Of a stretch of 64,000 bases of DNA, positions 23,166 through 34,600 are shown in pieces. Every line of letters begins with the position of its first letter. Position 1 is the stretch's first letter. This DNA is from Eumeta japonica (Eukaryota; Arthropoda; Insecta; Lepidoptera; Psychidae), in contig BGZK01000858.1 in assembly GCA_005406025.1 (NCBI GenBank), positions 124,001-188,000 of the forward strand. The letters are read 5' to 3'. The translations under genes were made by a program, and so were the position numbers. The notes under the pieces are model-generated. The model was not told the DNA's origin. It searched no databases and was given only the letters and a program-made list of their open reading frames with translations.

Positions 23166-24200
23166 CATGTTTACCATCATTTGTATACAGATTACCCAAG
23201 AATACAAACTCTTTCACCTTTTCTACTTTTTTAACTTCTATAAGTATATCACATTCAGTGGTGCTTTCGCTCCTTTCAAAAACCATCACCTTAGTCTTGC
23301 CGACATTTACGTTTGTACCCTTTTTCTTAACAGAATCATTCATTTTATTTACAATCTACTACTCCCTGCACGCTGACGGCTCAAGGATTACTTGGTCGTC
23401 GGCGTACAGAAGGCATTTGACAGACAGCTCATCCATCCTTAGTCCACATTCATACTTTTTCAAATCATACAGACAGCTATCCATGAATAGGTGAATAGCC
23501 ACGGTGAAGCTACATATCCCTGTCTGAAACCCCTGCGGATGTCAAACCAGTCAGTGTATGTCCCATCTATTTTGACGCAAGTACTCGAGCCCCTGTATAA
23601 GGATTGCAGTGCCTCTATCAATCCGCTACTCACACCATGCATGGATAGGGTTTTCCATACATCATTTCTTTTCACTCTATCACAAGTTTTTTCCACATTT
23701 ATGAAAATACAGAAAGCCTTTTGGCCGTTGGCCAAAATCTTTTATGCAATGCAAGAGATAAAAATTGATGCCTACACCTCATCGCTTTTCGAAATCCCGC
23801 TCTTACGTCACAAATCTTGTTTTCAGTTTCATTCACAGCCTTTCGATAACGATTTTCGCATACAGTTTGCCAACGACGCTAAAGAGACTAATAGGGCGGT
23901 AATTTGTGCAAACCTGCCGTGAGACTTTCCCTAAATAGGGAAATGCAATGACTGCTTTAAAACGGCCATAAGGTGCCCTATGGCTTTTTCAGCATTTGTT
24001 AAAGAGCTAGTACAGCAGGCTTGCCACTATACACCCTTCACTCCTCAGCATCTCCGGCAGCTGTTCTAACTTTCGTACGTTTCAGTGTTTTCATAATTTC
24101 ATCCATCACAATTTCACTTTCATTTTTATTATCAGTCATACACTCAGTTGCAGTAACATTATCATTTGCAACTGTATCCTTACATGTAAAATAGCCTTCG
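23166..24200 (-). pseudogene. RTE reverse transcriptase, inverted 5' segment
   Basis: On the minus strand one finds, in order, ESEIVMDEIMKTLKRTK (about 24125-24075), NYRPISLFSVVGKLYAKIVIE in broken frames near 23905-23840, FCIFINVEKTCDRVKRNDVWK (about 23715-23655; motif A, relatives have D.EKAYDRV), VSSGLIEALQSLYRGSS, YTDWFDIRRGFRQGYVASPWLF (motif B), then MNDSVKKKGTNVNVGKTKVMVFE and KEFVFLGNLYTNDGKH (motifs D-E) ending at 23166. The stretch between 23459 and 23343, where the YADD-type catalytic motif should lie, is scrambled by stops. Assigned to the RTE group because the wording matches lepidopteran RTE-type RTs. Confidence 0.87.
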
Positions 24201-24202
24201 AA

Positions 24203-24795
24203 ACAGAGATATTAAAAGGAAAGTGAATGCGGGAAATAAAAATGAATAGGGCCTTGCTCGCTATTACGAATAGTAAAACGTCTCACGAACAGCGCGTTTG
24301 GCTATACATAATGGGGTCCTAATCTCTATGCTTATGTGTGGTAATGAAAACTGGGTTTAACAGGAAAATGAAAGTAGGGTCAATGCAGTGGAGATGCGAT
24401 CGCTGCGTAGTATGTGTGGAGTGTCTCATAAAGATAGATGAAGGAACAGTGATGTCAGACACGGTGTGGTTTGAAGGAAGATGTGGTGACTAGAGTAGAT
24501 AGAGTAGATTGAGATGGTTTAGCCATCTGGAAAGGATGAATGGAACTAGACTGACAAAATAAAACTATAGAGCGAATGTGTGTGATGAAAAGGTCGGCAA
24601 GGGTTACCTTAGAAAATCCTATGCAGACCATATTACTGGCATATTAAAAAGGGCCAAATTTTAAGCACCCGAAACCGACGAGATTAAATGGAAAGATGGA
24701 TGTCAGTGAGGCAAGAGAGATATGCAAAGATCGTACCATGTGCAAATCTATACTCTCTGCCTACCCTTCTGGGAAATAGGCGTGAGTTAATATTA
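24203..24795 (+). pseudogene. RTE LINE C-terminal region and 3' end
   Basis: Starting with RDIKRKVNAGNK, the plus strand shows broken frames with LRWFSHLERMNGTRLTK (about 24508-24558), YRANVCDEKVGKGYLRKSYADHITGIL (about 24570-24650) and the 3' end words SEAREICKDR and TLCLPFWE-type sequence up to GGGAAATAGGCGTGAG near 24772-24787. A related truncated copy lies at 44936-45220. The stops are numerous. Confidence 0.85.
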
Positions 24796-24966
24796 TCATT
24801 ATTATTCACATCCCAAAAATATTATAACACATAAAAGTCAACTGGAGTTATTCATAATTTAATTTTTATGAATAAATTCTGTAGCGTGCGACGGTGGATC
24901 CATCGTATAAAAGGATGATATTCAAAATTAGTAAAACAGTTTAATGACAACATGTGAACACGTATA

Positions 24967-25018
24967 CATATTATTTTGTGCTAATAATATGTTCAAATTA
25001 TTAGCACAAAATAATATG
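24967..25018. repeat. Perfect 22-bp inverted repeat, 8-nt loop
   Basis: The arms are 24967-24988 and 24997-25018, with core TTATTTTGTGCTAATAAT and its exact complement, and an 8-nt loop ATGTTCAA. The loop plus adjacent bases recur as AATATGTTCAA just after the right arm. A fold-back of this perfection is either young or maintained by templated repair. Confidence 0.9.
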
Positions 25019-25228
25019 TTCAATTATGCTAACATGAAACGATAGACGGCTGACGCGCGCAAGCGCCATTGGCTCACGTAATTTTACGTAATTATAGGCC
25101 GATGCACGCTAAATCGTTTTAAGCATAATCGAGTCCACAGATTTTTATACAAATGGCAATGCGGAATTTGTCTCGACAATTTCCTTCCCTATACTGTAAA
25201 TGAATGGTTACTATTTGAAAGTTTCGGA

Positions 25229-25262
25229 CGAAAAGCGAATATATATATATATTCGCTTTTCG
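25229..25262. repeat. Perfect 34-bp palindrome with AT core
   Basis: CGAAAAGCGAAT followed by an (AT)n core and ATTCGCTTTTCG. Both halves are exact complements over 17 bp with no spacer. Confidence 0.9.
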
Positions 25263-25678
25263 CCGATATATAATATAACGGCGGGCATTTACTTTAAAAC
25301 GTTTGTCTGCACAAGAAACTTAATTTAAATCCATTGAAAACAATCGATCTGTGATTATTTTAATTCGATTAACGAATCGATTATTATGTAATACTATTTT
25401 GCTGTGTATACAATTGTCATTCTAACTTTAGAGCTGGCAACACTAATTGGGGTTGTAGAGGTTGCTAACGCCGGTGGGTCGACGTCACTTGTGTTATGGC
25501 AATCTAGCAGCAGTATGCGTGTGCAAACCCATTATTAGTCAAACCCTTTTGGTATATTGCAAGCGTACAGTATTTTAGTTATTTGTTTCACTAATTAACA
25601 AAATAAGTGGTTTAACCAGTTTTTTTGGATATTATCTCGTACCCTCTACCTATATACATATAGAATATTGTATGGATA

Positions 25679-25679
<1 letters not shown>

Positions 25680-25746
<67 letters not shown>

Positions 25747-25790
25747 ACCTATATGTGTGTGTGTGTGTGTGTGTGTGTATGTATATTGTG
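25680..25790. repeat. Compound microsatellite (TA)n(TG)n
   Basis: A long TA run from about 25679 to 25722 passes into TG repeats (about 25723-25746 and 25753-25780). The 60-residue frame on the minus strand of this stretch (HTHTHT..YIYIYI) is a by-product of the repeat. Confidence 0.95.
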
Positions 25791-26839
25791 TCAATCGCAG
25801 TGAATGATTTTTATATGGATAAAATCTTATAGGCTTGTTTCACCGATATGCTAATTTAACAGAATATCTGTAGCAGAATTAAGTATGACCGTTGCACTGG
25901 GACAGCAGTGAAAGTATAAATTATCATATTTGTACGTAACATGCGATATATGGCTATTGGCGCGCGCGCATGGCCTGTGTACACATACGCGCATACAAAT
26001 AAAAATAAATCGTACGCACCAGACGGTAAAATATGCATACCTGACTAATGCGCCTCCTCCATTCTCGTGGAAATTTGTACAATGAATAGTACCGTACATA
26101 TTTCAGTTTTTTGATTTCATTGACTTTTTGACTTCTTTGTTATTGTAAGATTGTAACGTTAGCAAATTGTTAGTGCATCGATAGACTTGAAAACCAGACT
26201 AATGTTAATGATAATTTTAAAAATTGAAAAATTCTTATTTTCGATACTAGAATCAATTTTAGAATCCAAAAGAACTCTCTGTTATTTCATAGTTTCAAGT
26301 TTCCACTTCTGTCATCAGTTCCCAATAACCGCTTTTCTATTTGACACATTAAATTGATCCGTATGTTTCTCTAATCAGTTTCGCTCACTTTCGCAGGTTT
26401 GAGTAATTCAAAAATTTTCAGATAAATTTCGAACTGATGATATAATTTTATTTAATATTTCTTCTTCAAAGTTTAAGAACTTTGCAATCATTCTTTTATA
26501 GAAAAAAAAAAATTCAAATTTCGAAAAAATAGTTAAAATATATTTTCTTATTAAGGGATTAATACATTCCAATAAGAAAAAAAATTAAATGAAATCATCA
26601 AGGCGATCTGATGTTACAGCAGTGAGGTGTCTATAGGTTAACCTACTTCCTATCATACGATGATGCAAAACTAAGTACGCCAGAGGCAATTTAACAATAA
26701 CAATTAAATGTTAGCGTTTTTATTCATCTATTAATCGCGTAACTTGATATTATATAACAAATATGAAAGGTGCACACTAGAGATATTGTGTACAAACTAA
26801 TTATCAATAATTATTTTCATCAAATTCTCAACGCGAAAC
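25791..26839. other. No gene seen
   Basis: AT-rich. Overlapping 60-82-residue frames on the minus strand at 25851-26099 have no recognisable motif. Confidence 0.35.
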
Positions 26840-27147
26840 AACCTCGCGTAGGTTGCTTCGCGTCTGACGTCTTCAGCCACTCGACAGCGAACCGAAGCTT
26901 TCATGCAAGCGGTTACGCGCATGTGAACTCTTTCAGCGGAGGATTCACCCCCGCGGACGGGCGCCGCGGCCGGCCCGGCGCGGGCGGCCAGTGTCGGTGG
27001 CGCGTCGGGGCGGCGCGCTCGTGTCGGCCGGTTCGGTGCGTGCGCAGGCTCGGCCTAACTTTTGGCAACGTCGGCGAAGTGAAAACTTATGACAACGTCC
27101 GGTCCGTCTCTCCGTTGTCCACCTTTTGGAAGAGTGCTTATTGGCAG
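26840..27147 (+). promoter_or_regulatory. GC-rich island ending in a splice-donor-like site (candidate promoter/first exon)
   Basis: Composition shifts abruptly to very high G+C with many CpG (about 26940-27060: GGGCGCCGCGGCC, CGCGGGCGGCC). It falls back to AT-rich right after TTGGCAG|GTATTTTC, where GT is at 27148-27149, a good match to an insect 5' splice site. An open frame of 146 codons crosses it but shows no known domain, and its composition alone keeps it open. A non-coding first exon of a host gene reading to the right is the simplest reading, without transcript proof. Confidence 0.35.
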
Positions 27148-27259
27148 GTATTTTCGTTGCATTTTTTCATCCTTTTAATACGTTTACCAAAAAATAAATT
27201 AAGATATTAAAGTTTAAAAAAAAAATTAAATAAATAGCGTGATAATATGAATGATTTTC

Positions 27260-27289
27260 TTTTCAATTCTATATATATAGAATTGAAAA
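27260..27289. repeat. Perfect 30-bp palindrome
   Basis: TTTTCAATTCTATAT joined directly to its exact complement. It lies about 110 bp after the splice-donor-like site of the GC-rich island. Confidence 0.9.
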
Positions 27290-29369
27290 TTTTAAATGAA
27301 TAATTTTAATGATGACTCTAGTCATAGAAACAGTATTAGACCAAAACTCAGTTTTAATTTTCTAAAAGAATGAAATTATCGATATTTATTTTATTTAAAT
27401 TTACCAAACTTATAAAAATGTAGAAGTCTTTGTAGTAATAGTATTTATAAGAATGCTCATGTTGATAATATAAATTAAATAATTTAATTTTTTTAATAAT
27501 TAAAAAAAATTAGCTAACGAAGCTATTTAATCGCTTATTAAAGATTAGCGATATACAAATAAAAGACAAAGTAGTTTAAGCAATTGTTACCTGCTTAAAT
27601 TAACTAAATGACACTTGCATAATAATTTTTGGGGAAAAATTTTAGTTTTATATCACGTTCTCTGTGTTAATCGTTTTGATGTGGGAATTTTATTCGTTGC
27701 ATATTTTACAACCTAAAATAATAATTGCGAATACAAGTACCAAAAATATATTTTATACTTTTATGTATTTTTTATATTTCGAAAATGTTTTCACCTTTAT
27801 ATGCATATACATCAATTTCTTTTTCTTTTTTTACCTTTTGCTCGATCGCGGGCCGGTATCAATTACCTGTCTTCAGTTTAATCTTAACTTTATCTAAGTT
27901 GGAGATATCAGTTTTAACCTTAAGATGCATCAATCTGGCAACACCAACAACACCTCTCAATCTGTCATTCGGACATGACCTTGACCCGTCAGTTCTAAAT
28001 GATACCGTTGCATTGACGACAACGGCAATCAGCAGTCATCGCCTTGCGCCGATCCAGCGTGGAAGGTGTGAGTTGATACGACTGTAGGCGCTGGTGTTGA
28101 ACAGTGACGACCGAGTATCCAAAGCTCAATTTCAAATTAAAAAGCACCGAGTGTGAATCTAGACCGCGGATAAATTAACTAATTACATTTTAATTTGCTA
28201 TCTATATGTTATATGGATAACAACAGCTGTTTGGATTCTAGTTATGACATCAGTGAGAATAGTCGTTGACACGTCCCGACGCATACCGGGCCCGAGTGGG
28301 GGGCTTAAATTTCGAGGCGCTTCAATCTTACATAAAAGGCATGCGAGAAGGTACTATATCCTAACTGTGGGGTGACTTAGACCTCGCACAACACCAGCTA
28401 ACTCTCTTCTGTGTATTCGAGTAAGTTCGAAGTCGGAAAATACCAACGATTATTTAGCAAAGTTTCGTTCAGGACGTATTTCTACGAGAACCACTTGAAC
28501 TTTTGCAGCTAGACATAATTACTTAGAGAACTCAAGGGAGATCGCGTAATCCTTGTATCTACATACGGCGGACCAATTCTGCAAACTTGAAACCGTTCAC
28601 TCGATGTCGCTAGACGTCAAAATTACGTCACAGCGAGAAGATTCGCCCGCCGCCCTCGGCTTACGCAACTCTGATGTTAGAACGGTGTCGACTGAGTGGT
28701 TTAAAGTTTACAAAACTTAGCGCCGTACGGTCTCCCCAAAATAAAGTATCAGATTATAGCCCCTGAAGTTCATGTATGAACCTTTTCCAATATATAGCAT
28801 TTCTCACGATTTTTTCCTTTGCCTTTGAGCAAATCGTCTTTTAAATCTCAATACATACTAAAACGGGGTTGCCATTGACGTTACTTAATAATATTATGCT
28901 TATGAATATAGTTAAAAAAATAATTAATCAAGCTTTGATAAACTAATATTTTAATAAAGTCTATAAATATAATAAAACTAGCAACGCTGGAAAATTGTGA
29001 TAATGATGATAGAAAACGTTTTACTTTTTTGTCAATTTTTCTATGTTTTTCTATTATTATGCTATTCGGAACGGAGACAAATCCAACTAATTAAAAATGA
29101 AAATCGGTCCAGCTATTCTCCAGTTATAAGTGTTCGAACAATTATATTGTGTAATGTATGAAAATTGAAACAAAGTATTTTTTATGATGATCTCACTAAC
29201 ATGTATTGTAGGTATTATAAACTCTATATTTTGTAAGGATAGATAGGTACGAACGTATATGATGAATGATGGTAAAACAAAAGTTATAGGTGGCTACTGC
29301 AATATACTCCGATAAACTATGTTAAACGATTTATTTTGGTTTGTATAAGCATGCAGACTTTGCGATTTA
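27290..29369. other. No gene seen
   Basis: AT-rich to 27830, then a more mixed stretch (about 27840-28740) with unassigned open frames (77 and 120 codons, overlapping) and a GC-richer patch at 28560-28720. I found no domain motif in either frame. Confidence 0.35.
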
Positions 29370-30045
29370 GAAACGCGTGAGCAAGCTACATAGAGCTGGC
29401 CGTGGAAAACATTGCGTGCTCAAATGTATGCCTGCTACCTTTATGGTATGAATCTGCCGTCGGACCGCACCGTAATATCGCGCACTCGCTTGTATATCGC
29501 CATAACTATTCAAATATTTGTCCAAATGATGTAGTGTAAAAGACAAAGTTTATCTATTTTAAACACCAGATGCGATAAAAGTATTTATTTTGATATGAGG
29601 ATCAATTTGTTACTACCAAATGTGCGTTAGAAATGAATTATCAATTATTATTGTATTTATGGTTCACTATTTCGGCGATAATGGCTTACACATAAAAGAT
29701 AGTTATATGCTGTCGCGGGCTTTTTTGTAGGACTATTTAAGGTAAGTATTTCCATTATACATTATATACGTGTAATTCCAACGGTTTTTGCGGCGCACGC
29801 CAGAATAGCTCGCAGATGACAGGTTTTTTTCCTACTTACTTGACACTTGTCGTTATATTTTGAATAATTCACGCTATATCTTTATAAATTATAGCCTATG
29901 TGTTATTCTGATGTGTAAGCTATATATTATTGCACGGTGTCATCAAAATCCATTCAGTAGTTTTTGCGTGAAAGAGCAACAAACATCCATTCATCCATCC
30001 ACTCTTACAAACATTCGCGTTTATAATATTAGTATGGATCCTAAA
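29370..30045 (+). repeat. Lepidopteran interspersed repeat with GCGTGAAAGAG tail
   Basis: The 3' part reads TATAGCCTATGTGTTATTCTG, TAAGCTATATATTATTG, CATCAAAATCCATTCAGTAG and TTTTTGCGTGAAAGAGCAAC, then an ATCCATTC-type short repeat and TTTATAATATTAGTATGGAT near 30040. I know this arrangement as one of the most frequent lepidopteran repeats. The upstream part (TATATCGCCATAACTATTC near 29493, TGTCGCGGGCTTTTTTGTAGG near 29710) fits the same family. The TE class (often called Helitron-like or SINE-like) is not certain to me. The 68-codon frame at 29860-30066 lies inside it and is not a gene. Confidence 0.7.
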
Positions 30046-31072
30046 CGTGCTGTGTCTGTACATTAAATATTACGTCGAAAAACTAATTTATACACATTGT
30101 ACTTACGTCATCAAGGTCAAAAAATAGTTTTAAAAAGTATTGTCTGTTTGTTTATCTATTTGTGCACGCTAATATTAGAATTAACAATTTCAAATACGGT
30201 TTCCACTGGTGTATTGTGGCCAGCTTCCTGTAACATTTGATGTTTGTTTCACTACAATCGGTTGACAAACAAAAAAGTTACGTTAATCTTCTTTTTGAAC
30301 GTATTATATCGATAAATTTTAGAAGGAATACCATTGATGTATGCAATTATCATTGATTTATTTATTGCTTTATAAATGGTATTCGCTGATTAAATTTTTA
30401 ACGCCTTTCTAATGTTCAGCATTAACTGGGAAAAGAAGTATATAGTCACCATCTTGAAGTGTAATCTTCTACAACTTAAAGCGAAAAAAATGTATATCGA
30501 AAATATGTAATAAATATAAAAGTATACATGTTTCTCTGTCCGTTTATGAGTATTGTGCGATTTAAATATATATATTTTTATTCGTAACTATATTATCTGG
30601 CCAAATTCTAATATACATTTTGTTAAATAACGTATGAAATACAGCGACAGTAACCGTGAGTCAAGTAAGACAAAGACGTTTTCTGGCCGCTTAAAAAGCT
30701 TACGCGGAGTAAACCAAAACAGATATATAAAACTAATGTGCTATGCAATTGTAGATCTCAAGAAGACCTAAAAGCGTTTTTGTCTTCGAAATAACACCCG
30801 GCCGAAATAACGGACGTCTGGGAGCCGACTTGTGTTCATTGAAAAAACGAGGAATGTCGTATACAAAAAGGCCTTGATATAAATAAAATATATTTTTTCA
30901 ATTGAAAAAACGGAAGAATACACGAAATAGCTAATATACTGAAAGAATGTTTAAGTTACAATAAAAATATTTATCTTATTCTTATTAAAATTCTGCTTTA
31001 AATATGAAAAACAAAACCTAAACAACAATTCTGTAGTTTACACGAGCAGAGCCGCCGGTAAAGCTAGTTTTT
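30046..31072 (+). repeat. Mixed stretch ending in CGAGCAGAGCCGCCGG...AGCTAG terminus
   Basis: No coding motif. The last 35 bp (31038-31072: ACACGAGCAGAGCCGCCGG then AAAGCTAG) are a decayed version of the CGCGG...AGCTAG terminus seen at 18000 and 50040, so the preceding few hundred bases probably belong to the same interspersed repeat. The left boundary is unclear. Confidence 0.4.
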
Positions 31073-31379
31073 AAATATAATTTTAATTGACCTAAAAGTA
31101 ACGCGGAGTTTTTCATATTGGATATTTTACCTTTATCAATAGCAAAATACAAATAGAAAAAATGAACACCGATATTTAGAACCCCTCTTTCTTTCATGTT
31201 AAACTACATTTTATTTATAATGTTTCATTTGAATAAAACGCGGTTTTTTTTAACTATATTTTTTTTAATATTATTGATATGATATGATGTGGTAAAATAA
31301 GAGAATAATTCAATTAACATAAAGAAAATTATATATTGTGACCCAACTTGCCGTCGGTGATTACGCAACATTACTTGTC

Positions 31380-31660
31380 GGCACTTCGGCATCCATCTTC
31401 AGACCCTCCTTAGCTCGCTAAGCATTATGGTATTGGAATGGTCAAGATAAGCCAAACGAGCGTAAACTTGACGAGTTCTGGTGGCCATTGAAGAGTTCCA
31501 CTTTCCACCTTCCGGTCCCATCACCGGACCTTCGTCACTAAGTTGAATGTATCGGATTCTTAAAACAAACATAAAGGTCGAGGGATTAAAGCCATTAAGG
31601 ATTTCCACTTTCCGCCTTACGGCTTCATCGTCAGACCCTCGTCACTGAATGCTGTGCAGT
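31380..31660 (+). repeat. Degenerate tandem repeat, about 107-125 bp period
   Basis: Three diverged units carry the anchor CATC..CAGACCCTC..TAGCT/CACT: at about 31393 (CATCTTCAGACCCTCC), 31519 (CATCACCGGACCTTCG) and 31626 (CATCGTCAGACCCTCG). Each is preceded in the second and third units by TTCCACTTTCC.CCTT.CGG. The minus-strand 69-codon frame here is a by-product. Confidence 0.65.
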
Positions 31661-34600
31661 GGACTCGCCAAAAGGGCTCAAGCTCGAAGAGTTTACTAGT
31701 ACCTGAGAAATCGTTCCAATGTTCACATTTTGACTTTACGATCAAACCAGCTCGACAGTCTCAATCTATAGCGTTGTCATAATTTTTTAAGTGTTCAAAA
31801 CTTCACATTATTTGAAACGAGCGAAAATTGAGTTGTGAAATTCCATTACCTTCATAGATAAACACAAGGCAATCTAATATAAAACTTGTAAGATATTTCT
31901 GAGTATCAAATATTCAATTGAGTTCAATTGAGTATCAAATAGTTTTTCCAAAATCGTCTAAGTCAAAATTTCTGTCCTTTGCACTGTCCCTGTCCCCCTT
32001 TTTATCGCAATTGGCCACAGGTCGGCAAATCAATAAAAAAAATTGCCAAATCTCATACGGAACCCTGAAAATGAGAAATCAGTTAAAATTTAACCGACGG
32101 CCTTCCCCGAAAGTGAACTAATTCACGAAATTCGACTTCCAAGCCCACCGAGTCCCCACCGAGACGTTAATTGCATTATCATATTAATATAAAGGGAGAG
32201 ATATTCTTGTCCCGCAGCCGTAACGTGAATTAAGGTGGAACAGCCGGAGAGGTTCCGCATGTATTAACCGGCTTACTCCCGTCGTAATTAAACCACTAGA
32301 GGCGCATCTCCGCCGCCCCGCTGCCCGCTGTTTTAATGAAAACTAACACTAACCGTTTATACGCCGGTTAGCTTCTTTTCTTTTTTTTGCCCGACTTCGC
32401 GTGCGTGGCTTTCATTAGCCGGAGAAGAAAACCCGATATACATTGAAACGCAGTATGTTAGACGTCGGACAACGCAGTGTTAGGAATCCATCGATGCTTT
32501 ATGTTGGGAATCGATCAACGTTTTATTTACAAATTCATTCACACAGTTTTTTTAGAAATCTATCAACGCAATATTTTAGAAACCAATCAACCAATGCGTT
32601 TTAGATTTTTGATAGTTTCGGATGCGTTTTAGATTTAGTAGAAAAGTGGGTACATGTAGTACCCACTTTTCTACTAAATTTTTATACTTAATCATAATCA
32701 ATATCCGAGCGACCGATTTCTTATTACACTTGAATTTTTCTGAGAAGGAAAAGCATAACAATGGAAACATATAAGACATATAAAAATACATAAGACTTTC
32801 CCTATTTTTTTTTTTTTTTGTTACTTAAGGCTTTCGCCATCTCACCGCTGAGGCCATACATTTTCGCAATTATTATTTCCTATTGAAGGTCTTGAGGTTT
32901 GAGCCGCAATCACTGATTCGATGGCAACGTCCAGAGCCGAGGGCTTAACATGCTCCTCGAGTCAAGGACGATCCTGTGGTTTGATTTGACTTAAAACCTC
33001 ATTAGTCAATTAGCCTGGGTTTATGCCCGCGTTCATTCAAAAATGATTCTTCTTTTATGCGGTATGAAAACGTGGCTTAAATTGAAAAATCATTTAGAGG
33101 AACGGAAAAATATCTATTCAAATTAATAGCATATCCCAAAAGCGTTAGAAGCACTTAATTGATTCCTAACATGCTTGTTAGGAATACAGTATGTTAGGAT
33201 TCATCCTACACCGGTAACGAAATAATAGATCAAACCTTATCTGCCGCGAAAGACGACAGACATTGTGACCGCAATTCCTGGTTTTATCGAGCCATGGAGG
33301 AAGAGAAAGGGTCACACGTCAGAAATAAGCAGAGTGGTAATTAATTACGGATGTAATCATCACATACGAGAGATTCTCGACTGACTCGGGCGGTTGAGAC
33401 TTACAAAGGCTCCTCAAAATGGAGCCTTTTAAGGACATCTTAGCTCACAAAATTGTGCTGTTGATACAACACTCGATGTGGTGGTAAATTCATGGAACTT
33501 TATTTTTCCGAAAATTTTATTGAGTCTCTCGGTAAATTGCCTCTCGCATATTTCTTTCTTTTTTTTTTGGGAGGGGATCAATATGGTTTACAAGAGGAAA
33601 GCACTTAGTTAAGAAAACAATCGACGTAGAGAAACTAGGCGGGAGAAATGAATTTAAGGATATTAAAACAATAACATTTTTTTCACAAAAATACGCTCTG
33701 CCCTTAAAGAACTATAAATATATGAGTCATTTATTATAAAAAATTACATTTATCAACTGTCGACAGTCGGTTAATAGATTCGACTGAGTCAATATAAACC
33801 GATATTTTTTTTTACATTTTGAAAACAACATGCCTTGTCCTTTGAGGACTTTGTAATATTACATTCAACACGGGTCATCTATCTAATAATTGATTTACCT
33901 ACAAATCCGAAGGTACATAATTCCAATTCTGACCACCGTCAAAATGGTCAACCAGTTTTTAACCTAATTGAAATTCAAACCGCTTACTCGTGCCCTGCAG
34001 GGTACGTTAAGCGTCGGTGGTGAATTCTGCCATCGCATTGTGATGGCAGAGGTTACCAGCACCCGGTTTGCGTCAGGCCAGGGTGGACCACATGACTATT
34101 CTCAATTGGCAGAACGTGTGGTAGCGTAAAAACCCTGGCATAACAATATAATATGATTAATAATTTGGATGAAAGCCTATTCAATGTTCTATTGGAATAA
34201 AGAAAATTAAAAATAAATTTAAATTAAAAAGAAACTTCTATAGCCAATATATTATTTTTATTTTATTTGACTTTTAAAATAGTTGATATATAAATGAGAT
34301 TCGAGCAAAATAATGTTTGCTTTTGTTTTGAAGAAGAGCTATTTTATTGGAGAGATAAGCAGAAATTTATATTGTTATTAGAATTATTATTCAAATTAGT
34401 TTTATAGCGATACAATCATTTTTACTCTTTGCAATCAAAAATTTATAGTAGCAAAAATAATAAATATCTTAGGAGCTTCGACTCGGAAAAAAGTGATGTT
34501 GAAATGTGACGGGCGAACGTGATATTCTCTTTTACTTTGAATTAAATTTTCCTTTACGCTCAAAAAAAAGTGTCTCTTCAATCATTTTATTACCGAGTCG

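Larger units (their letters stand above)
23166..24795. mobile_element. RTE-type LINE with inverted 5' segment (twin-priming structure)
   Basis: The element lies in two pieces. 24200-23166 reads on the minus strand and carries the linker and RT. 24203-24795 reads on the plus strand and carries the C-terminal region and 3' end. The minus piece ends with codons for YTNDGKH at 23166, and the plus piece begins with the codons that follow directly in relatives (RDI.R.VNAGNK) at 24203, so the two halves meet without visible gap or overlap. This is the layout made when LINE insertion is primed from both target strands. Multiple stops and shifts show it is inactive. Confidence 0.88.

Noticed and set aside
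23491..23922. 143-codon plus-strand frame
   Set aside because: Antisense shadow of the RTE reverse transcriptase.
26770..27210. 146-codon frame across the GC-rich island taken as a coding gene
   Set aside because: High G+C removes stop codons. There is no domain and the frame does not respect the splice-donor-like site. The island is kept only as a promoter/5' exon candidate.
33405..33435. GC stem-loop followed by T-run resembling a rho-independent terminator
   Set aside because: The sequence context is insect nuclear DNA with no bacterial genes. A 9-bp stem is expected by chance at this scale.
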